From Lucinisca nassula (taxonomy: Eukaryota > Mollusca > Bivalvia > Lucinida > Lucinidae), in NCBI GenBank assembly GCA_963580285.1, contig OY757016.1, positions 45,213,124-45,277,123 of the forward strand: a DNA stretch of 64,000 nt, in the 5' to 3' direction. A model generated the notes under the pieces. That model made no database searches. It worked only from the letters and a program-made list of their open reading frames with translations, and was not told the origin of the DNA. How positions within the stretch are numbered: the stretch's first letter is position 1; every line of letters starts with the position of its first letter. A program made the position numbers and the translations under genes. This document shows, piece after piece, positions 58,156-64,000 of this stretch.

Positions 58156-58461
58156 TTTGTTTGTTTGTATTGGAGTTTAACTGTCCAGTCAACACTATTT
58201 AGGTCATTTATGAGCCGGTCAGTTTACCTGTCCACACTTTTTATGGGCAGACTTATACATCAGCGGTTAACAAGTACAGTGCACATTCTTTCGCCAGAAA
58301 CTGACAACTGCCCTTCTTGAATCAGCGGAAGGGAGAGAATGACCATAGAAAAGATTTCATGATCAATCTCCATGAAAGAATGTTGCCAACCCCGGCAGGT
58401 ATCGAACCCGCGTCCTCGTGATCAACAGTACGCGGGTCCGACTGAGCTACCGAGTCCGGCC
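58156..58461 (-). mobile_element. SINE-4, full-length with 14-bp TSD
   Basis: The TSD CCAAAACAGAGGGT is at 58142-58155 and 58462-58475. Minus strand: head 'ggtagctcagtcggacccg', box B 'gcgggttcgatacc', body and 'gttaaactccaatacaaac' tail. Reference copy for the fragments at 22.5, 38.0 and 50.7 kb. Confidence 0.9.
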
Positions 58462-58587
58462 CCAAAACAGAGGGTACTCTGATATAAACCTGTATACAGT
58501 AATCTTAGCCAACATTGCAGACTCAGAACAGCCTGTTTCTGATCAGGGTCTTCACTTTTTGCTGTTCCAACTGCAATTTTATTATGT

Positions 58588-59001
58588 ACACATTTTTATG
58601 TCCTCATGCATGCACGCAAGAGCAAGAGCAAGAGCGGGGACATATTGTTTTTGCCCTGTCTGTTTGTTGGCTTGTCTGTTTGCTGGATAACTTTAAGGCC
58701 GAAACAAGCTAGTCTTGCCCAAACATCTGGATTCCCTACTTGAAAGGAAAAACATTGGTCATAACTTTTGAACCGTTTATATTTGGCATGTAGGTTCCTT
58801 GTGACAAGAAAAAACATTGGTCATAACTTTTGAACCGTTTCGGATAGATCGAGCCTTCATATTTGGCATGTAGGTTCCTTGTGACCCCTTCATATAGAAC
58901 CTTCAAATTTGGCATGTAGGTTCCTTGTGACAAGGGCTTAGGATAAGAAAAAAATTGACCTTGGCCTGGGGACATGTTCGTGTTTCACAAACACATCTTG
59001 T
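58588..59001 (-). mobile_element. H3: small Helentron-like element
   Basis: On the minus strand it starts AACAAGATGTGTTTGTG, has CATGTCCCC near its 5' end (58,968-58,975 on +) and a 3' hairpin of GGGGACAT with ATGTCC (58,599-58,643). The interior repeats 'ttggcatgtaggttccttgt' three times. 58,697-58,720 holds the 3' half of the hammerhead sequence on the plus strand. Confidence 0.62.
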
Positions 59002-59939
59002 TTAAATTTAAGTCTGTGACAGCAGTCTATATGTATGTCCAAACTTCTGAGGCTTTTAAGATGATATGCTGATACTTTTATGTACTCCACTACCTGAGGA
59101 CTTTATAGCACGGTTTTAGGGGTCCAAAGTATGAAATATGTTAGTAAATGGGTGGCAGTGTTGTGTCCAATTACAATGTATAGATTATACAGAAGAGAAA
59201 TGGTCATTTTTCTGTATGATCTGTACATTTTTAGGATCCATCTGTGAAAAGTATTTTATCCAAAACTGTATAAGGAGGAAAAATTGTTGTGTATGTTGTT
59301 GCATGTTTTCTTGCTTCATTCTTACATTGTTTCTTTGCATTAGTCTTATCTAATATTTTCCTTAGAGGCTTTCTTTATTTTAATAAACATTAAAACTTTT
59401 ATATCTGAAGAAAATGTATTGGTCATTTGATTGAAAATTCGCTGAAATTTCACTGAAATTTCATTGAAATTTCACTATCACTGAAATGTTGTAGACGATC
59501 AAAATTTATGCAAGAATACTGCTGAAATTTTAGTGAATTTTCATTGAAATTAAGTTTCATTGAAATTTTGAATATGTCAGTGAAATTTGTTGAAACTTCA
59601 CTGAAATTTCATTGAAATTTCATCAAATTTTGGTCAAATGGGTGAAATCCACCGAAATATGAGGATTTCAGTGAAATTTCAATGAAATTTACTGAAATTT
59701 CGATTAAATTTTCTCTGGGGAATGCTTAGCCTCATATGCAAGACAATATGCACTGATATGTGCTTGAAAAGTTATTACAGGTACATGTATATCTCCTGTT
59801 TGAAATACCGAGGGAGGTACATGTAGAACAATCCGATAACAAATTTTTTAATCCCCCCAGTTTTAACAATTCACAGACTTGACTACTAAATCTGCTAATA
59901 GAATCCAGCCCATTGACCCTTACAGGATATAAGTCATCA

Positions 59940-62534
59940 TTATTGCATTGCATTCCAAGTTTGAGACTTCTAGCTTCTATAGTTCCTGAGAAATCTTTGA
60001 AAATTCAAGTCGCTATTTCTGTCACAACATTTTCCCTACGTTAAGTCTGTGGGCAAATTTTTTTGTCTCTCAAGGTCACGTAACTCCGAGGTCAATATTC
60101 CGATTCGGCCCAAAATCGAACTTAACCGAGATTTTATGCCTGTCCTCGTTACCTGCAAGTTTGAAGCTGATATGAATAAAAATAAAGTTGCTATCGTGGT
60201 CACAACGTATTTTTTTATGCTCAAGGGCTTGTAACTCCAAGGCAAATATTCCGATTCCGCCCAAAATCGAACTTAACCGAGATTTTATGTCTGTCCTCGT
60301 TACCTGCAAGTTTGAAGCTGATCTGAAAAAAATTCAAGTCGCTATCGTAGTCACAACATTTTCCCTATGTAAAGTCTATGGGCAAATTTTTTGTCACTCA
60401 AGGTCATGTAACTCCGAGGTCAATACTCTGATTCGAACTTAACTGAGATTCTATGCCTGTCCACGTTACCTGCAAGTTTGAAGCTGATCTGAATAAAAAT
60501 AAAGTTGCTATCGTGGTCACAACGTATTTTTTTATGCTCAAGGGCAGGTAACTCCAAGGCAAATAATCCGATTCGGCCCAAAATCTAACTTAACCGAGAT
60601 TTTATGTCTGTCCTCGTTACCTGCAAGTTTGAAGCTGATCTGAAAAAAAATTCAAGTCGCTATCGTAGTCACAACATTTTCCCTATGTTAAGTCTATGGG
60701 CAAATTTTTTGTCGCTCAAGGTCACGTAACTCCGAGGTCAATATTCCGATTCGGCCCAAAATCGAACTTAACCGGGATTTTATGCCTGAGGGCCTCATGG
60801 AAGATTAGCTATTACATGTACTTATGTATGTGCTAAATGTTGTAACCCTCACTAAATAAAGTCTTTACTTACTTTACTTACTTACTTCCTCGTTACCTGC
60901 AAGTTTGAAGCTGATCTGAATAAAAATAAAGTTGCTATCGTGGTCACAACGTATTTTTTCATGCTCAAGGGCAGGTAACTCCAAGGCAAATAATCCGATA
61001 CCGCCCAAAATCGAACTTAACCGTGGTTTTATGTCTGTCCTCGTTACCTGCAAGTTTGAAGCTGATCTGAAAAAAATTCAAGTCGCTATCATAGTCACAA
61101 CATTTTCCCTATGTTAAGTCTATGGGCAAATTTTTTTGTCGCTCAAGGTCACGTAACTCCGAGGTCAATATTCCTATTCTGCCCAAAATCGAACTTAACC
61201 GAGATTTTATGCCTGTCCTTATTATCTGCAAGAATGAAGTCGATCAGAAAAAAATTGACGGAGCTAGAGTGATGACAAGCTTTTTCCTATGTTAAGTCTA
61301 TGGGAGCTATATGTTGCCATGGTAACCAGAGTTCCACTCAGATCTGCATGAAAACCTTATGCAGACTTTCCACTTGCCCAATAATGTTACACATGAAATT
61401 TGATCAAAGTCGGCCAAGTAGTCTTCAAGATATACATTTTTGAAATTCACATTAACCCTTATGCAAAAATGCACAAGGGCAGGTAACTCCTAAGTGTATG
61501 ATCCGATTCTGCCAATTATCGAACTTGACCGAGATTTCATGGCTGTGCTGGTTATCTGTAAGAATGAAGCCAATCCGAACAAAATTGAAGCAGCTACAGT
61601 GATGACAACATTTTCCCCATGTTACGTCGATAGGCAATTTTTCGGGCGCTCAAGGGGACGTAACTCTTGAGTGAATTATCTGATTCGGCCCAAAATCGAA
61701 CTTGACCGAGATTTATGCCTGTACTGGTTATCTGCAAGAATGAAGTCGATCAGAAAAAAATTGACGGAGCTAGAGTGATGACAAGCTTTTTCCTATGTGA
61801 AGTCTATGGGAGCTAGATGTTGCCATGGCAACCAGAGTTCCACTCAGATCTGCCTGAAAACCTAATGAAGCCTTTCCACTTGCCCAATAATGCGACACAT
61901 GAAATTTGATCAAAGTTGGCCAAGTAGTCTTTATGATATACATTTTTGAAATTCCCATTAACCCTAATGCAAAAACACACAAGGGCAGGTAACTCCTAAG
62001 TGAATGATCCGATTCTGCCAGTTATCGAAATTGACCGAGATTTCATGGCTGTGCTGGTTATCTGCAAGAATAAAGCCAATCTGAAAATAATTGAAGCAGC
62101 TACGGTGATGACAACATTCTCCCCATGTTAAGTCAATAGGCAATTTTTTCAACGCTCAAGGGCACGTAACTCCTGAGTGAATAATCCGATTCAGCCTAAA
62201 ATCGAACTTGATCGAGATTTCATGCCTGTCCTCGTTATCTGCAAGAATGAAGTCGATCAGAAAAAAATTGACGGAGCTAGAGTGATGACAAGCTTTTTCC
62301 TATGTTAAGCCTATGGGAGCTCTTTGTTGCTGTGGCAACCAGAGTTCTCATCCGATCTGCACGAAAACCTAATACAGCCTTTCCCCCTACCTGATGATGG
62401 TTCATATGAAATTTGATTAAGGCCGGCCCACTGGTTCCAGAGATATACTTCGTTGAAAGTGTGGACGACGGACGACGGACGCCGGCTCATGGTATACTAA
62501 TACCTCACATGAGCCTTCGGCTCAGGTGAGCTAA
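59940..62534 (+). mobile_element. F6: Helentron-like array element
   Basis: Ends in a hairpin and GGTGAGCTAATAA (62,500-62,534) after a GGACGACGGACG stretch. Units of about 150-155 bp alternate between a form with 'cattttccctatgttaag' and one with 'gtatttttttatgctcaagg', giving a two-unit period near 310 bp on the left. The right part uses diverged units with 'ctgcaagaatgaagtcgatc'. The 5' terminus is not found. Confidence 0.7.
60789..60886 (+). mobile_element. LINE 3' tail, 98 bp
   Basis: Interrupts an F6 unit between 'gattttatgcctg' and 'tcctcgttacctgc'. It reads 'agggcctcatggaagattag ... aataaagtc' and ends in (TTAC)n. The short 3' piece with a simple-repeat tail is typical of a 5'-truncated non-LTR retrotransposon. 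No TSD is visible. Confidence 0.72.
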
Positions 62535-62794
62535 TAACGATACCAACTTTAAAAGTTTTGCTCTAAAATATTCCTAGGTTCTAAGATATGTTATAAGCAG
62601 AAGTGCGAAAAGTAACGTTATATTGTCTTTTTTTTTTGGGTCGGCTTAGCATACATATGTGCAAATGTCCATTTCTTTCTAACAATTTTATTAATAGTAT
62701 TTTCCGAAAGTCGTCGCGTGAGAGTGCGGGCTATATCAAGATACTGTTTTTGTTTTCCTTTCATGACGGAGGCAGCCTGGCATTGGCCTGACCT

Positions 62795-63010
62795 ATTTCG
62801 TTTGATCCTTAAATGCCAGTATTTAAGCAAACAGTGTAGTCCTGAGCAGCCGGCTGAGCAGACGCCACATTCCGACCCACATTCTGATCTGGGTATTCAG
62901 TGTTTGCGAAACCCAGCACACGATTCTTTACCAGACTCTATAGATAGCTCTGACCTACATGTTACATCGACAAAAATAGCGCGACATTTCCTATTTATAA
63001 TGATAATATT
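62795..63010. mobile_element. MITE-L copy 5
   Basis: 'cttaaatgccagtatttaag' and a core hairpin with internal 'gagcagccggctgagcagac' (62,828-62,910). 63,011-63,379 after it has one diverged D-type palindrome (63,205-63,240). Confidence 0.58.
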
Positions 63011-63379
63011 GGTTTCCCCAAATCAGTGATTGTCACGTGGGCAACAGCATTATTTTTTGATTTGCCTTTTAGTAACTTTGGGTCGATTGTAAAACAATCA
63101 ACCCAAAACAGGTGTTGAATCTTTACATTTCTGATACAGGTTTAAAACTACATGTAGTGGCATGTTTTAGAATTCGTCTTCTTTGCCTTATTCTCGATCA
63201 TTGGAGGTCAGCTAGAACCGCCTCAGTGAAGCCATTCTAAACTTTCTTTTTGGTAGAGTTACAATACTAATCTTTATCTCTGCAATCCCCACTTTTTATT
63301 ATATAAATCATTGCCTTCTCTTCTACTTAACAGCAGTGCTCACTGCAAGGGTGTTAGTGTAATGTACGCACTATAACAA

Positions 63380-63650
63380 AAATGAAAAGTCCGTGAAATG
63401 AACACTCCTTCAAACCCACTTTATATAGAGAAAACTGGGGTTACAGGGGTACACATTATTTTCTTATTTCTGCTCCAAGACATAGGTTGTGTGTAAGAAT
63501 CGCCTAGCAGAGGTGGACCTAACGAGTGCCCACAACCAATGTTTGCAATATAAATAAGAACAAAATATCAAGGATTTTCATCTGAAAAGAAGCCATTTTG
63601 GAGATGTGAAAGAATGCACTGTGTCGCACGGGTGTAGTATCGTAATGTTT
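63380..63650. mobile_element. MITE-D2 copy 2
   Basis: 'gtccgtgaaatgaacactcc' to 'tttggagatgtgaaagaatg', parallel to 7,145-7,420. The central palindrome is eroded (63,490-63,525). 63,651-64,000 holds nothing recognised. Confidence 0.58.
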
Positions 63651-64000
63651 TGAGGAATAATACCCCTTGCACACTCCACATTTTCTCTCAATAAAGTAAT
63701 GTTTGCAGGGGTGTATATTACTCTGACTTTGTAACGTGATGGGAATGTCAAGGAATAAACTTTTTGTGTTTTAGAAAAATACAAGGTCTGCATAAAACCG
63801 ATCAGAAAAAGCAGAATGCGGTAAAAATTCATTCCTTTATTATAAGCTGCATTTATTACGATGATTTACATATTAGGTGAAAGTAGATTCATGTAGGTAT
63901 TTGGATTCTTATCCCTGTCGGTGTTGCAGAGTAATTTTCTATAAATAAACGAAGAGAAACCATCAGACAGCTTTACAATTCTGTGATGTATATTCGTTGA

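Larger units (their letters stand above)
56236..59719. repeat. S region: TTTCAGTGAAA-type repeats with insertions
   Basis: 56,236-56,900 has units of about 137 bp ('ctcagtgaaagaatcgggca'). 57,520-58,010 and 59,420-59,720 are dense in 'aaatttcactgaaatttca', a motif that is nearly its own complement. The ends 'ccctggtgaaaat' and (inverse) 'ccccagagaaaat' may be terminal repeats. 56,950-57,500 within it shows no gene. Confidence 0.6.

Noticed and set aside
58385..58459. Functional tRNA gene on the minus strand
   Set aside because: Head of a SINE-4 copy with a 14-bp TSD.

Overview
This looks like nuclear DNA of a marine invertebrate, most likely a bivalve mollusc. That is inferred from repeat families I associate with bivalve genomes: tRNA-headed SINEs ending in 'gacgttaaac', and tandem-array elements ending in 'GGTGAGCTAAAAA'. 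No species can be named from this alone. I find no host protein-coding gene: no long conserved ORF, no convincing exon chain and no operon-like layout. The longest clean reading frames are by-products of tandem arrays and of a GATA microsatellite. Only two conserved protein relics are visible: a broken PIF/Harbinger transposase and one block of a non-LTR reverse transcriptase. The window reads as intergenic or deep intronic DNA built by repeated nested insertion.

Layout. 0-10 kb holds scattered SINEs and palindromic MITEs, plus a hammerhead ribozyme motif at about 1.34 kb. 10.8-18.1 kb is one Helentron-like non-autonomous element (H1) carrying two others (F1, F2); F2 contains a tandem array with a period near 168 bp. 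22.7-28.6 kb is a different array element (G1) with F3 nested in it, followed head-to-tail by a second copy lacking its 5' leader (G2). 29.2-31.1 kb is a four-level nest: a MITE split by a SINE, the SINE split by a TTAA-flanked element, and that element carrying two more SINEs. 33.1-34.1 kb is a CpG-dense, repeat-poor island. 34.4-39.7 kb is a SINE split by a 4,955-bp element with 45-bp perfect terminal inverted repeats; inside it are SINEs, the reverse transcriptase relic and a perfect 630-bp GATA tract. 42.3-48.2 kb holds further Helentron-like elements; one is split by a 2.1-kb Harbinger element. 48-56 kb is mainly SINEs and MITEs, with a second hammerhead copy in which the cleavage triplet is changed. 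56.2-59.7 kb is a region of TTTCAGTGAAA-type self-complementary repeats, and 59.9-62.5 kb is the last Helentron-like array.

Family labels (MITE-A, SINE-1, F, G, H and so on) are local names for this window. Many insertions are supported by visible target-site duplications (TSDs) and by rebuilding the empty site from a related copy. The three most interesting signals are the hammerhead ribozyme copies, the pairing and covarying 5'/3' ends of the Helentron-like elements, and one 'GCAAACAGTGT...GATCAGA' palindrome shared by at least four MITE families whose flanks are otherwise unrelated.
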